25,801 bases of DNA from an uncultured Flavobacteriales bacterium (GCA_946479985.1 CAMLIF010000052.1:1-25801), one strand, 5' to 3'. Shown: positions 1-8,007, counted from the stretch's first letter. Numbers and translations are program-made. The notes: generated by a model not told the origin, from the letters alone.

Positions 1-1524
1 CCGAACGGAGATACACTTTCCACAACTTCAACCTGCTGGGTTTACGACATCGGTGACTATACCGTTACCGTTACCGACAATTCGGGCTGTGTCCTGGTAT
101 CTAATGCCTTTGAAGTACTTGAGTATTCAACTCCGTCTGTAAGCGCCGAACCGGGAACAGTTCTTTGTGCCAATCAGGATATTGTTATCAGCGTTACCTA
201 TTCCGGGAATGCTACTTTTCATTGGCTTAACAATAATTCAACGGCAGATAGTATTGTTGTCAATCAACCCGGAACCTACGTTGTAGAAATTACGCAATGC
301 GGCGTAACAGTGACCGATAGCGTTGTTATTATGAACGGAAGTTTCAATGTGAACCAGATTCTCGGAGATTTGACCATTTGTAATGGACAAGACGGCGTTT
401 TCTTTGTAAATACAGGAACCTCTGCAGCTCAATTTGAATGGCTGATAAACGGAGCTCTGGCAGACACAGTGAATCCGTTAAACATTCCGTTCAGTGACCT
501 GATTGATAATTCACAGATCTCGGTTACCTTAACGAACGACTGTTATACCACTACAATTGTAGATACCATTCATATACTTCCGTTAACCGTTATTTCACTT
601 TCCGAAGACTCGCTTGAACTTTGTCAGGATGATGAGGTAATAGTAGAAGTTTCACCGGATGATTTAACGTCTTACACCTGGTCGGCACCATTTGAAAACG
701 AAACCGGGACTGAGATCACAGTGAACGGAGCTGTTTCTTACCCGGTAATAACAGTTATCGCTCTCGACAATAATGAATGTCCGACAAACACCGATACGCT
801 CGTAGTTTTCAGCTCCGATCACACCATGGACATTGCCATCAATTTCCCGAATTTCTGCCCGGGAACAGAAGGTGAGATTGTGGTTACAACCAATTCCGAC
901 AGTATTCAATGGCAAACTCCTTTTGGTTATTATGAAACCTATTCCCTGCAGTTCCCAATAGATGAAGCTCACGAAGGAACTCAGAGCATTGTAACCTGGG
1001 ATAGTTTCGGTTGTTCGTATACCGACAATTTTATGCTCACTTTAGCAGAAACACCAAACACCTCCCTCCTTCCCGACACCATTTTCTGCGCGAACGATAT
1101 TTACACATTTTATTTTCCCAACGACACCAATACCTATACCTGGCTCACATACGGAAACAGCACCAGCATTCCGATTATTTCGAACCAGGACCTGATTCTG
1201 CAAATTACAACGCCTCAGGGTTGTGTTTTCACGGATACACTAAACGTTCAAACGGTAGATTGCAGTAATCCGTTGCCAAACGTTATTACACCGAACGGAG
1301 ACGGAGTGAATGATTTCTTCTATCTGGATGATGCAACTTCGCAGCTGAAGAACGAAATTTTCATTGTTAATCGCTGGGGCGAGCAGGTTTTCTATGCTGC
1401 TCCGTATCAAAACAACTTCTCCGGTGAAGAACTGAGTGAAGGAGTTTATTTCTACATCTATTATCCGAATGGCAGAGAGCAAACCGACAATCTGAGACAT
1501 GGCTTCCTGCATCTGATTGAATAG
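1..1524 (+). CDS. T9SS type B (gliding-motility-associated) surface protein, 3' part
   Basis: The frame is open from the first base of the window, so 507 C-terminal residues are visible and the start lies outside. The visible part is a series of beta-sandwich, Ig-like or SprB-like modules. The first shows the typical ending 'GDYTVTVTDNSGC', and later ones carry a repeated pattern of 'C..D...V.V' followed by 'YTW'. The last 85 residues begin 'NPLPNVITPNGDGVNDFF' and include 'NRWGEQVF' and 'EGVYFYIYY', the hallmarks of the gliding-motility-associated C-terminal domain (TIGR04131), the type B signal for outer-membrane export by the type IX system. The protein is therefore probably exported and surface-held or released; adhesion is the usual guess but no ligand is evident. 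A hairpin overlaps the stop codon. Confidence is high for the class and low for the function. Confidence 0.92.
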   Translation, partial: PNGDTLSTTSTCWVYDIGDYTVTVTDNSGCVLVSNAFEVLEYSTPSVSAEPGTVLCANQDIVISVTYSGNATFHWLNNNSTADSIVVNQPGTYVVEITQCGVTVTDSVVIMNGSFNVNQILGDLTICNGQDGVFFVNTGTSAAQFEWLINGALADTVNPLNIPFSDLIDNSQISVTLTNDCYTTTIVDTIHILPLTVISLSEDSLELCQDDEVIVEVSPDDLTSYTWSAPFENETGTEITVNGAVSYPVITVIALDNNECPTNTDTLVVFSSDHTMDIAINFPNFCPGTEGEIVVTTNSDSIQWQTPFGYYETYSLQFPIDEAHEGTQSIVTWDSFGCSYTDNFMLTLAETPNTSLLPDTIFCANDIYTFYFPNDTNTYTWLTYGNSTSIPIISNQDLILQITTPQGCVFTDTLNVQTVDCSNPLPNVITPNGDGVNDFFYLDDATSQLKNEIFIVNRWGEQVFYAAPYQNNFSGEELSEGVYFYIYYPNGREQTDNLRHGFLHLIE

Positions 1525-1554
1525 GCATTTAGATTTAAGACCGTATTGCCTATT
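1520..1554 (+). terminator. Hairpin over the stop codon, possible terminator
   Basis: AATAGGCA (1520-1527) and TGCCTATT (1547-1554) are perfect 8-base inverted arms with a 19-base loop. The left arm includes the stop codon of the preceding gene. Only a short, broken T run follows, so termination is plausible but not strong. Confidence 0.4.
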
Positions 1555-1638
1555 TATGATTCTTTAATTCCCCGATTCAGAGCCGATTCGTTTAAAATGC
1601 TACCTTGCTAAAAATAGCAGCACAATAATCATCTTTCT

Positions 1639-2337
1639 ATGAAAACGAGCCAGCTCAGCAAAAAGGAAATAGAACACGGCGAAGACGTCAGATGCCGGGA
1701 TATTCGCGAAGGGATTTTTAATTTGATGAAATCAGACCATCCTGAACTGAAGAAAGAAGATCACGTTTCACTCAGTGAATTAAACCAGTACAGAAGGCTT
1801 TATCTTACTTCACTGATTGTACAGGAAAAAGGAGAAATCGCAACCATCGACAAAGACGTTATGGAGGCGATTAAAAACAATTCCATTTTATCTGAAAACA
1901 TCCAGGATCTGAAGGAACCGAATCCGGATTTAGGTCAGCAATTAGCCGATAAAATTGCAGTATTTGGCGGAAGCTGGACATTTATTATCGTCTTTTTCTC
2001 ATTCATTTTGATCTGGATGGCCATTAACATTGTCATTCTTACAACAAGAGCATTCGATCCATATCCGTTTATTTTACTGAACCTGATTCTTTCCTGCCTG
2101 GCAGCAATTCAGGCTCCCATTATTATGATGAGCCAAAACAGACAAGAGCAAAAAGACCGTCAGCGCGGCGAACAGGATTATAAAGTAAATCTGAAAGCTG
2201 AACTGGAAATCAAGTTGCTCAGCGAAAAAATAGATCATCTGCTGATCAATCAGAATAAAAAACTTCTTGAAATTCAGGAGATACAAACCGATTATCTGGA
2301 AGATCTGCTCAGGGAAATTAAAAAGACGAAGGAGTAA
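1639..2337 (+). CDS. DUF1003 family inner-membrane protein
   Basis: This 232-residue protein matches the DUF1003 family (Pfam PF06210), whose function is unknown. The family core is visible: 'FGGSWTFI' at about residue 108, a first membrane segment at about 112-133, 'FDPYPFILLN' leading into a second membrane segment at about 142-163, then 'AAIQAPIIMMSQNRQ' and 'KDR'. The N-terminal 100 residues are soluble and charged, and the C-terminal 50 residues are a probable coiled coil ('KAELEIKLLSEKIDHLL'). The start ATG at 1639 gives the expected family N-terminus. It stands alone, with a terminator-like hairpin directly after it and a signal-peptide gene 100 bases downstream. Family assignment is firm; cellular role is not known. 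Confidence 0.93.
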   Translation: MKTSQLSKKEIEHGEDVRCRDIREGIFNLMKSDHPELKKEDHVSLSELNQYRRLYLTSLIVQEKGEIATIDKDVMEAIKNNSILSENIQDLKEPNPDLGQQLADKIAVFGGSWTFIIVFFSFILIWMAINIVILTTRAFDPYPFILLNLILSCLAAIQAPIIMMSQNRQEQKDRQRGEQDYKVNLKAELEIKLLSEKIDHLLINQNKKLLEIQEIQTDYLEDLLREIKKTKE

Positions 2338-2357
2338 AACCCGTTCCCGGTTTTTTT
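2336..2357 (+). terminator. Rho-independent terminator after the DUF1003 gene
   Basis: AAAACC and GGTTTT arms, with one bulged C and a further G-C pair, close a small loop and are followed by a run of seven T residues. The hairpin begins inside the TAA stop codon. It should end transcription from the DUF1003 gene. Confidence 0.6.
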
Positions 2358-2440
2358 ATGACGCTCATCTGAATAATTTTTCAGGAAACACTTTCTACTG
2401 GAATGGTTCTTTTATCTTTATCAGGTAAAGTACCTTAATT

Positions 2441-3592
2441 ATGAAGTTGATCAGCTTGCTTGCCCTATTGGGATTCTCTCTTTCCGCATACGCTCAGATG
2501 AAATCAGGAGCAGTTACCTACAAAACATCTGTAGTCTCCAACCAGGAAACGGAAGAATATGAAGGACTAGGTGATTTGAGCGATTATTCATTCACTTACA
2601 CCACTCAGTTTAACGAAAACTACTTTTTGTCGAAGAGCGAACTGGGTATGATCAACTATACATCATTGGTTGACAGGAAAACGGGGTCAATGATTTATTC
2701 CATGACTTCTGAAATTTCTAAAACCATTGAATTTATTGACCTTACCAAGTCAATGAACCAAATAAAAGAGATGACCGAGTATAATGATTATGGCCCTTAT
2801 TCGGATGAAGAAGAACCAGATATTGAAGAAACCAATCCGGACGGTTATCACGAAGATTTCTACAAAGAACTCCTGAGTATGAAGCCAAAGGATACAGTAA
2901 TAGTGAGTACCACGGAAACCAAGCAAATTCTCGGTTATAACTGTAAAAAAGTAATCCTGAAAATCAAAGGCGGCATAATTGAAACAGTTTGGTATACCGA
3001 AGAACTGCCGGAATTAAACGATCTTTTTAAAATTCATTCCTCCATCAGAGGATTGGCTCTATATGTACATATTAAAACCGAAATGTATACAACACTGAGT
3101 GAAGTAACAGAAATAAGCGCAGCCAACGGTTTAAATGAAGTGGAATCATTCACCGTTCAGGAAGGCTATAATCTGGATTTAGGTTCTATTTACGTCAGTG
3201 ATGGAGAAGTGAGCGAATTTGCTAATTCATATTTCACTTTCCCTGACTTTGTTTTGTTCCAGGATCGCGAAAAATTGATTCAGCAGCTTACTGCAGAGTT
3301 AGAGAAGACCATAAAGGAATCCAGTTCAAAAGAAGACAGATACCACTATTACTATATTGATCTGGAAATTAAGATCAGCGACCAGGGAAGAATTACCGAA
3401 ATAAATTTCGAAGAAGATGCCACGGATATCCCTGAAAAAAAGATGAATGCCATGGTAAACCGCCTGAAAAAGAACGTGAAAATTGATCCGGCTACAGTTT
3501 ATGGGAAGCCTGTGGCGAGTAAACTGGATTTGAACTTCTCTGGCTCGGATAATGAAGTTGATCCGGCGCAGTACTACGACGAGGAGAAGTAA
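2441..3592 (+). CDS. Secreted protein, GLPGLI/DUF4412-like front, TonB_C-like end
   Basis: I cannot name this 383-residue protein. A signal peptide is clear: 'MKLISLLALLGFSLSAYA' with cleavage before Gln19. The first half has the pattern seen in Bacteroidota GLPGLI/DUF4412-type periplasmic or surface proteins: 'GAVTYKT' soon after cleavage, then 'ILGYNCKKVILK' at about 161-172 and 'VWYTEELP' at about 182-189. An acidic stretch ('DEEEPDIEE') sits near residue 122. The C-terminal part contains 'KIDPATVYGKPVASKLDLNF', which resembles the end of TonB C-terminal domains ('PA...GKPV.....i.F'), without the proline-rich or membrane parts of TonB itself. It is not obviously in an operon: the gene before has its own terminator and the gene after is 237 bases away. 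The combination of domains is my inference from short motifs. Confidence 0.85.
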   Translation: MKLISLLALLGFSLSAYAQMKSGAVTYKTSVVSNQETEEYEGLGDLSDYSFTYTTQFNENYFLSKSELGMINYTSLVDRKTGSMIYSMTSEISKTIEFIDLTKSMNQIKEMTEYNDYGPYSDEEEPDIEETNPDGYHEDFYKELLSMKPKDTVIVSTTETKQILGYNCKKVILKIKGGIIETVWYTEELPELNDLFKIHSSIRGLALYVHIKTEMYTTLSEVTEISAANGLNEVESFTVQEGYNLDLGSIYVSDGEVSEFANSYFTFPDFVLFQDREKLIQQLTAELEKTIKESSSKEDRYHYYYIDLEIKISDQGRITEINFEEDATDIPEKKMNAMVNRLKKNVKIDPATVYGKPVASKLDLNFSGSDNEVDPAQYYDEEK

Positions 3593-3663
3593 GAAACTGA
3601 AGTGTCTACTGATGAATTAATCGACCTATCTTGTTTTACACCGAAGAAAATTTATTTAACACC

Positions 3664-3680
3664 GTTGTCGCCCCGACAAC
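3664..3680. repeat. Perfect 7-bp hairpin in an intergenic region
   Basis: GTTGTCG (3664-3670) and CGACAAC (3674-3680) are perfect arms around a CCC loop. No T run follows on the + strand, so it is not a classical terminator for the gene ending at 3592; on the - strand the following bases are GGTGTTAAATAAATTTT, also not a clean T run. It is one part of an unusually patterned non-coding stretch between 3593 and 3829. Confidence 0.6.
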
Positions 3681-3739
3681 CACTGCTTCCTGTTCCTGAC
3701 ATGCAACTTCGTGTTTGCGTATTATTGGTTCATGGTCCG

Positions 3740-3779
3740 TGCAGATTGCTTCCGGTTCGCTGCAGATTCGTTCCGGAAG
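3740..3779. repeat. 21-bp-period direct repeat with inverted CTTCCGG arms
   Basis: TGCAGATTGCTTCCGG (3740-3755) is repeated as TGCAGATTCGTTCCGG (3761-3776), 14 of 16 bases equal, period 21. Overlapping this, CTTCCGG (3749-3755) and CCGGAAG (3773-3779) form an inverted pair. It lies about 50 bases before the small secreted gene at 3830, just upstream of its suggested promoter, so an operator or RNA structure is possible. Nothing else was found in the gap. Confidence 0.6.
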
Positions 3780-3785
3780 AGAAAT

Positions 3786-3818
3786 TTTGTTGAATTGAAC
3801 ATTTTACCTGTATTATTG
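3786..3818 (+). promoter_or_regulatory. Candidate Bacteroidota promoter for the small secreted gene
   Basis: TTTG at 3786-3789 and TATTATTG at 3811-3818 (one base away from TAnnTTTG) are separated by 21 bases, a little longer than the usual 19. The -7 element ends 11 bases before the ATG at 3830. Spacing and the mismatch make this only moderately convincing. Confidence 0.4.
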
Positions 3819-3829
3819 TAAGCAGAACT

Positions 3830-4210
3830 ATGAGAAAAATCCTTTTTTTAATCCTGTTTAGTCATTCGTGCACTTTACATTCCCAGGAGAATCTAAAAAA
3901 CACTTACTGGGTAATGACAAACGAATCGCCTTTCATGATTCCAATGAGTGAGCTGCCCGTTTTGGTTTTTACGAAATGTGCAGACCTAAGTCAAATTCAA
4001 ACCGAAGGAAGAACTATTTTGTCTTTCGAAGATTTTGTGTTTGTTTACACCTATCATCCAGCAACACAAACACAAAATATGCTTACCAGTTTCAGGTATG
4101 AATTTCTTCCTGACAAAAACCAGTTGCACATTCAATATGATCTGAACCGTTCGGGTTATTACACTTTTAAAGTTTCGGAAAACATATTGGAACTTACTTT
4201 AGTTCAGTGA
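3830..4210 (+). CDS. Small secreted protein, paralogue of the gene at 6578
   Basis: The 126-residue product starts with a signal peptide ('MRKILFLILFSHSCTLHS', cleavage before or after Gln19). I do not recognise the family. It is about 62% identical (my hand alignment, 78 of 125 positions) to the 125-residue product at 6578-6955. The most conserved blocks are 'QENLKNT.W', 'IPMSE', 'TKC.DLS.IQTEGR.ILSFEDF', 'TYHPATQ' and 'SFRYEF'. Alternating hydrophobic residues in the last 40 positions suggest a small beta-barrel or lipocalin-like fold, but that is inference. The mature protein has one conserved Cys in 'FTKC'. Its stop is followed by a hairpin shared with the convergent gene. The 10-base sequence TGAATTGAAC lies 29 bases before the ATG, exactly as before the paralogue, which supports both starts. 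Confidence 0.85.
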   Translation: MRKILFLILFSHSCTLHSQENLKNTYWVMTNESPFMIPMSELPVLVFTKCADLSQIQTEGRTILSFEDFVFVYTYHPATQTQNMLTSFRYEFLPDKNQLHIQYDLNRSGYYTFKVSENILELTLVQ

Positions 4211-4226
4211 CCTTATTATACTGAAT

Positions 4227-4252
4227 AAAAAAAGGAGACTTTCGCCTCCTTT
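4227..4252 (-). terminator. Shared terminator between convergent genes
   Basis: AAAGGAG (4231-4237) and CTCCTTT (4246-4252) form a 7-base stem. On the - strand the stem is followed by seven T residues, a classical intrinsic terminator for the T9SS gene that ends at 4275. On the + strand only three T residues fall in the arm, then CTTACAAC, so it is weaker for the gene ending at 4210. Confidence 0.7.
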
Positions 4253-4274
4253 CTTACAACTATTTTTCTGTGCG

Positions 4275-6410
4275 TTAATGAAGCACAACTATCTTTTGGC
4301 GCGACTGTACGTCTGTTGTCTGAACCACTAACCAATAAGCTCCGTTACTCAATTGGCTGACATTGATATGAATGAATTGCGACTCCTGGAAAACAGGAAC
4401 TTTCACCAGTTTTCCAGTCATGTCAGTTAATGTCAGTACTGCATTCACAGAAGAAGTTCCAAGATCAATAGTGACATCTGCACTTGCCGGATTCGGGAAA
4501 ACAACTCGTTCAGCCAGCAAAGTTTCGTTAACCGATAAACAAGAATCAATTGTAATTACCACACTTGCAACATTCGTACACCCGGTAGAACCATCTGTAT
4601 AGGTATAATCAACCGTGTTGTTCCCGGTATTTAAGCCCGACGGGGCAAAAGTATCTCCGGTAACTCCGGGTCCGCTATATAAACCTCCCGCAGGCGAGCC
4701 GGTTAGCGTGATTGGCCCGTCATATACACATAAATCGGTATCCGAAGCACCAACTAAAACAACAGGAGCCGGCACAACCGTTACATTTATCGAAGTTGTA
4801 TCGCTACATCCGTTAACGTCAACGTAAGAATATTCGTAAACATGTACTCCTACCCCAATTACAACCGGATCAACCGTTCCTGAAGGAACAAATGTTCCTC
4901 CGGCAGGTATTCCGTTCAGGTTTACCGGATCGCCGTTCGAACACAAATCAGTAACAGGATCAACAGTTGCAGCAGTTACCGCGAAGATTTCAATAATCAC
5001 CGTATCTTCCGAAGAACATCCGTTGGCATCCGTATAGGAATAAATCACAGTATCCATACCCGGCAATGAAGCTGCGGGATCAAACTGGTTTCCAACAGAG
5101 CCGGTAAATGTTCCACCGGCAGGAGATTCCGTGAGCTGAACCAAATCTCCGTTATTACAAACAGATGCAACCGGTGAGCTCAAAGTAACAACAGGCAAGG
5201 CAAATTCAACAACAGTAATTCCTGTAGAAGCCGAATCAGTACAGCCATTTGTATTCGTTTTAGTCATGTTGTACACACCCGGTGCACTTACTGACAACGT
5301 GTTTGCAGTTTCACCTGAAATCGGTGCACCATTCAGATACCATTGACTCGTACCGCCTGAACTTCCTGTTAAAGTAACAGGTGTTCCCGTACAATAAATT
5401 ACTGAGCCGTTTACGTTTACTATCGGAAGTGGATTCTGCTGAACGGCAAATGAAGTAGAAACTGAATCAGTACCACACACGTCATGAACCTGGCAATTAT
5501 ATATTCCTGCCTCCGAAGCGTAATAAGTTTGTGCCGTTTCACCGGAAATTGCAACACCATTTTTATACCATTGATATGAAAAGGCCGGCGACATGGACAA
5601 CAAAGTAGAATCTCCGATACAGAAATGATCAGTTCCCGACACCTCGCGGTCACAGGTGATAAACGCCAGACCTCTCAAATCGTCGGGCATACTGCCAGTT
5701 GGTCCGGTGACCGTTCCATTCGCATTCCAATGATTGAAGCCGGAACCGATATTTGAAGTAAGGAAATTATTATTTCCGATATATACCGATCCGAAGGTTT
5801 CACCGTTAGTAGCTCCAACAATAGGAATTCCGGTAACCGGTAATGCCGCATTATCAGGAGAAAACTTTTCATACACCATTGTTCCGTTACCTGACCAGTG
5901 GTAAATCATATCATCAGCCGGATTGTAACAAATAACTTCCCCATCTGCACCATTTCCCAAAGCACGGTATACCGTTTTTGAAGCATCCGTTGTATTAATC
6001 AAATAAACCGTTTCAGGAACTGTTGCTCCGTCGCCGGTAACACCGAAAAGAGAATCTCCGCAAAATGTGATGGATGAAAAATTATCACCGAGATTACCAA
6101 TTATGGTAACCAATCCGGTTTGAACGTTTAACGTTCCAAGTACGCGACCTGAAACTGCACTTTGTTTAACAATTACGTAGATATCTCCTGTATTCGGATG
6201 CTTGGCAATACCATTTGTTCCGGTAATTGACCCGCCGGATGAAGGGTTCGGCGCAAGACGATGAGTAACTGACATATTAGTGGTATCAACCACCCAAAGT
6301 GAATCCTGAAACGGAGATGCACCAATCAGGCGCGATATTACATCTTGTGCAACAAGGTTTGTTTGAACGGCCATTAACGCCATTGTAAGTAATAGTATTC
6401 TTTTTATCAT
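4275..6410 (-). CDS. T9SS type A sorted protein with propeller-like and Ig-like domains
   Basis: The start is placed at the ATG at 6410 because it begins a good signal peptide (MIKRILLLTMALMAVQTNLVAQ without the last two residues, about 22 in all) and because a perfect promoter lies just before it; a longer frame upstream would cover that promoter. The 711-residue product has, in order: a beta-propeller-like region at about 25-255 ('GIAKHPNTGDIYVI', 'ICYNPADDMIYHW'), two Ig-like domains at about 257-400 ('YQWYKNGVAISGET', 'SQWYLNGAPISGET'), three similar modules of about 80 residues ('PAGGTF.G' then 'YTD.NGC'), and a C-terminal T9SS type A signal from about 632 ('VVFPNPASADV', 'NGAYWLVVQT'). 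It should be exported through the type IX system and held at the surface or released. Its ligand or substrate is unknown. Confidence 0.93.
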   Translation of the reverse strand: MIKRILLLTMALMAVQTNLVAQDVISRLIGASPFQDSLWVVDTTNMSVTHRLAPNPSSGGSITGTNGIAKHPNTGDIYVIVKQSAVSGRVLGTLNVQTGLVTIIGNLGDNFSSITFCGDSLFGVTGDGATVPETVYLINTTDASKTVYRALGNGADGEVICYNPADDMIYHWSGNGTMVYEKFSPDNAALPVTGIPIVGATNGETFGSVYIGNNNFLTSNIGSGFNHWNANGTVTGPTGSMPDDLRGLAFITCDREVSGTDHFCIGDSTLLSMSPAFSYQWYKNGVAISGETAQTYYASEAGIYNCQVHDVCGTDSVSTSFAVQQNPLPIVNVNGSVIYCTGTPVTLTGSSGGTSQWYLNGAPISGETANTLSVSAPGVYNMTKTNTNGCTDSASTGITVVEFALPVVTLSSPVASVCNNGDLVQLTESPAGGTFTGSVGNQFDPAASLPGMDTVIYSYTDANGCSSEDTVIIEIFAVTAATVDPVTDLCSNGDPVNLNGIPAGGTFVPSGTVDPVVIGVGVHVYEYSYVDVNGCSDTTSINVTVVPAPVVLVGASDTDLCVYDGPITLTGSPAGGLYSGPGVTGDTFAPSGLNTGNNTVDYTYTDGSTGCTNVASVVITIDSCLSVNETLLAERVVFPNPASADVTIDLGTSSVNAVLTLTDMTGKLVKVPVFQESQFIHINVSQLSNGAYWLVVQTTDVQSRQKIVVLH

Positions 6411-6428
6411 AAGGTCTGATTTACCCGG

Positions 6429-6459
6429 CAAAGGTATAAAATCATTGTTAGTAACCAAA
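6429..6459 (-). promoter_or_regulatory. Consensus Bacteroidota promoter for the T9SS gene
   Basis: On the - strand TTTG (6456-6459) is followed after exactly 19 bases by TACCTTTG (6429-6436), a full match to the known TTTG-N19-TAnnTTTG promoter of this phylum. The -7 element ends 18 bases before the ATG at 6410, which fixes that ATG as the start. Confidence 0.85.
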
Positions 6460-6577
6460 AAACCTGATGTCCGTAAGTAGGAAAGGATTAATTTGGTGAA
6501 GACATTAGGCACTTCCGAAAAACAAAAACTTTCACTCCTGAATTGAACCTTCTCAAACGTTTAGTGTAACTGAAACC

Positions 6578-6955
6578 ATGAATAAAATTCTTTTTTTGCT
6601 TCTAATAACTTTTTCTGGCTGTATACACGCTCAGGAAAATCTAAAAAACACCAAATGGCTGCTGGAAGAATCTGGCTTACTGATTCCAATGAGCGAATAT
6701 TCAGTAATTGTTTGTACAAAATGCCACGATCTAAGCGAAATTCAAACTGAAGGAAGGTCTATTTTGTCATTTGAAGATTTTCTGATAGCAAGTACATATC
6801 ATCCGGCCACACAAAAAGAAAATATACTTTGCAGTTTCAGATATGAATTTATCCCGGAAAAGAATCAGCTGCAGATACAATTCGATTTTTCACGTTCGAA
6901 TTATTATACTGTTGAAGTTTCGGAAGAGAAGATGAGACTTACTTTAATTCAATAG
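6578..6955 (+). CDS. Small secreted protein, paralogue of the gene at 3830
   Basis: The 125-residue product has a signal peptide ('MNKILFLLLITFSGCIHA', cleavage before Gln19) and is about 62% identical to the protein encoded at 3830-4210, with one residue missing near position 35. Shared blocks include 'IPMSE', 'IQTEGR', 'ILSFEDF', 'TYHPATQ' and 'SFRYEF'. It carries extra Cys residues after the conserved 'CTKC'. The family is not one I can name; a small secreted beta-rich fold is likely from the residue pattern. It is on the + strand, divergent from the T9SS gene at 4275-6410, with 167 bases between the two starts. TGAATTGAAC lies 29 bases before the ATG, as in the paralogue, so promoter or leader was probably duplicated with the gene. 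Confidence 0.85.
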   Translation: MNKILFLLLITFSGCIHAQENLKNTKWLLEESGLLIPMSEYSVIVCTKCHDLSEIQTEGRSILSFEDFLIASTYHPATQKENILCSFRYEFIPEKNQLQIQFDFSRSNYYTVEVSEEKMRLTLIQ

Positions 6956-7044
6956 TTTTCATATTATTACTCTGGTATTTAAAAAGTTACGCTCGAAATA
7001 GCATCCAAATTTGTTGGTTTATAGTTTCCGAAGAAAACACTACT

Positions 7045-7360
7045 TTTAAGACAAACTATTCCCGTGAAGCAGGTCAAATACATTCTTCCAATAACGTTTG
7101 CACTACTTGTATTGCTTGGAATAACTGCTGCCTGCAAGGATAAGCCCAAACCTAATGAACCGGCGCCATGTACCTCCTGTGAAACCCGAATGGAAACCAA
7201 AAAATACTTTTTATTTGACGTTGGTTCCTGGTGGGTGTATAAAGAAGAAACTACACATGAAAAGGATTCTATTTATGTAGTTGCATCTGCAAATGATCCG
7301 GCTACACCAAATTTTGATGTGGAATACTACAGCCCATACCAGGATTTTTACTACCACTTT
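7045..7360 (+). repeat. 5' duplicated block, copy 1 (partner 8213-8528)
   Basis: These 316 bases differ from 8213-8528 at only 15 positions by my count (about 95% identical). The block starts just before the GTG at 7064 and covers the signal peptide and the first 99 codons of the lipoprotein gene. Confidence 0.9.
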
Positions 7361-7756
7361 TATCCAATAATTACAGTTTCTACTCAAACGTCAGGTTGCA
7401 GTGATAATGGACTTTCAACGAAGAAATGTATATACATTAAAAAGGAAAAAATAAGACCAAATATTTTTGTGCGTGAAGAACTGTCTTTCTTCAGTCAGTT
7501 TTATAAAGGTGCTGAGACACCAGTTCCGAACATTTATTATTCAGATAACAAACTAATCTTTGAAGAAATTTATAGTAATTATTCCCTTCCTAGTTTAAGT
7601 TTTGGACAAACGTTGAAAGTTCATATTGAACACTCCCAATTGGAAAACGATTCACCGGTTAACCATTATTATGTCAAAGGAGTTGGCCTGATCCGCAAGG
7701 AGATCATAGACAGCAACCAGGTGTGGAACCTGGTAGACTACCACGTAACTCAGTAA
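7064..7756 (+). CDS. Lipoprotein of unknown function, paralogue copy 1
   Basis: The 230-residue product starts at GTG (7064), the only usable start: an in-frame TAG lies at 7022 and there is no ATG or TTG between. It has a lipoprotein signal: Lys2 and Lys5, a hydrophobic core, and 'LGITAAC' with the lipid-bearing Cys at about residue 24. After a Pro/Lys linker comes a 'CTSCETRME' pair of Cys residues, then 'FDVGSWWVYKEE', a motif seen at the beginning of many Bacteroidota lipoproteins of unknown role. The end reads 'YYVKGVGLIRKEI', typical of the same proteins, where it closes a beta-rich domain. It is about 80% identical to copy 2 (8199-8930). The stop is 8 bases from the stop of the antisense XRE gene. 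Surface or periplasmic membrane-anchored location is likely; function is unknown. Confidence 0.88.
   Translation: MKQVKYILPITFALLVLLGITAACKDKPKPNEPAPCTSCETRMETKKYFLFDVGSWWVYKEETTHEKDSIYVVASANDPATPNFDVEYYSPYQDFYYHFYPIITVSTQTSGCSDNGLSTKKCIYIKKEKIRPNIFVREELSFFSQFYKGAETPVPNIYYSDNKLIFEEIYSNYSLPSLSFGQTLKVHIEHSQLENDSPVNHYYVKGVGLIRKEIIDSNQVWNLVDYHVTQ
7666..7756 (+). repeat. 3' duplicated block, copy 1 (partner 8840-8930)
   Basis: These 91 bases differ from 8840-8930 at 3 positions (about 97% identical) and end exactly at the stop codon. The sequence after the stop is not shared. Confidence 0.9.
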
Positions 7757-7764
7757 CTTGTATT

Positions 7765-8007
7765 TTATTTCTTTATCAAAAATTGAATCAAGTCGGCCGG
7801 ATGCATGTCCAATGAATTGGCTAATGCAAATAGAATCTTCAAAGTAATATTCTGTTCGCCTTTTTCAATTCGTTGAATAGTTCGGATGTCAATATCACAA
7901 AGTGAAGACAATGATTGCTGGGTAAGCCCACGACTTAGCCTAATTTCCTTAAGCTTTAAACCGAATTGCTCAACTTCCAATAAATACTTCAACTTGTCCA
8001 CGTTCAA
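7765..8007 (-). CDS. Small XRE-family helix-turn-helix regulator
   Basis: The 80-residue protein is almost entirely one Cro/C1-type HTH domain (about residues 15-75). 'IRLSRGLTQQSLSSLCDID' covers the first helices and 'IRTIQRIEKGEQNITLKI' the recognition helix and following turn; 'LANSLDMHPADL' is the usual end. No other domain is present, so it is likely a simple DNA-binding repressor. No ATG is available in frame: the start is TTG at 8007 or GTG at 8001, right after an in-frame stop at 8011-8013. It sits antisense between two lipoprotein paralogues, and a GACA-N4-TGTC palindrome lies 30 bases before its start, a possible operator. No toxin gene is adjacent. DNA binding is near certain; the targets are unknown. 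Confidence 0.88.
   Translation of the reverse strand: MNVDKLKYLLEVEQFGLKLKEIRLSRGLTQQSLSSLCDIDIRTIQRIEKGEQNITLKILFALANSLDMHPADLIQFLIKK

Noticed and set aside
1607..1620. TGCTA-AAAA-TAGCA hairpin before the DUF1003 gene as a riboswitch or attenuator
   Set aside because: The stem is only 5 AT-rich bases and no alternative structure or T run is present, so it is likely chance.
3602..3793. 63-residue open frame on the + strand
   Set aside because: It has no family resemblance, a Pro/Cys/Arg-rich composition unlike the neighbouring proteins, and covers the hairpin and repeats of the gap. It looks like chance translation of non-coding DNA.
4405..5640. Repeated 80-residue modules as a DNA tandem repeat array
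   Set aside because: The similarity is at protein level (Ig-like modules); the DNA is too diverged to be a tandem repeat or a recombination array.
6411..6512. 34-residue N-terminal extension of the T9SS protein
   Set aside because: The extension covers a perfect TTTG-N19-TAnnTTTG promoter and would bury the signal peptide, so the start at 6410 is preferred.
7765..8007. XRE protein as the antitoxin of a toxin-antitoxin pair
   Set aside because: No small toxin-like gene is next to it on either side; both neighbours are lipoproteins with signal peptides.
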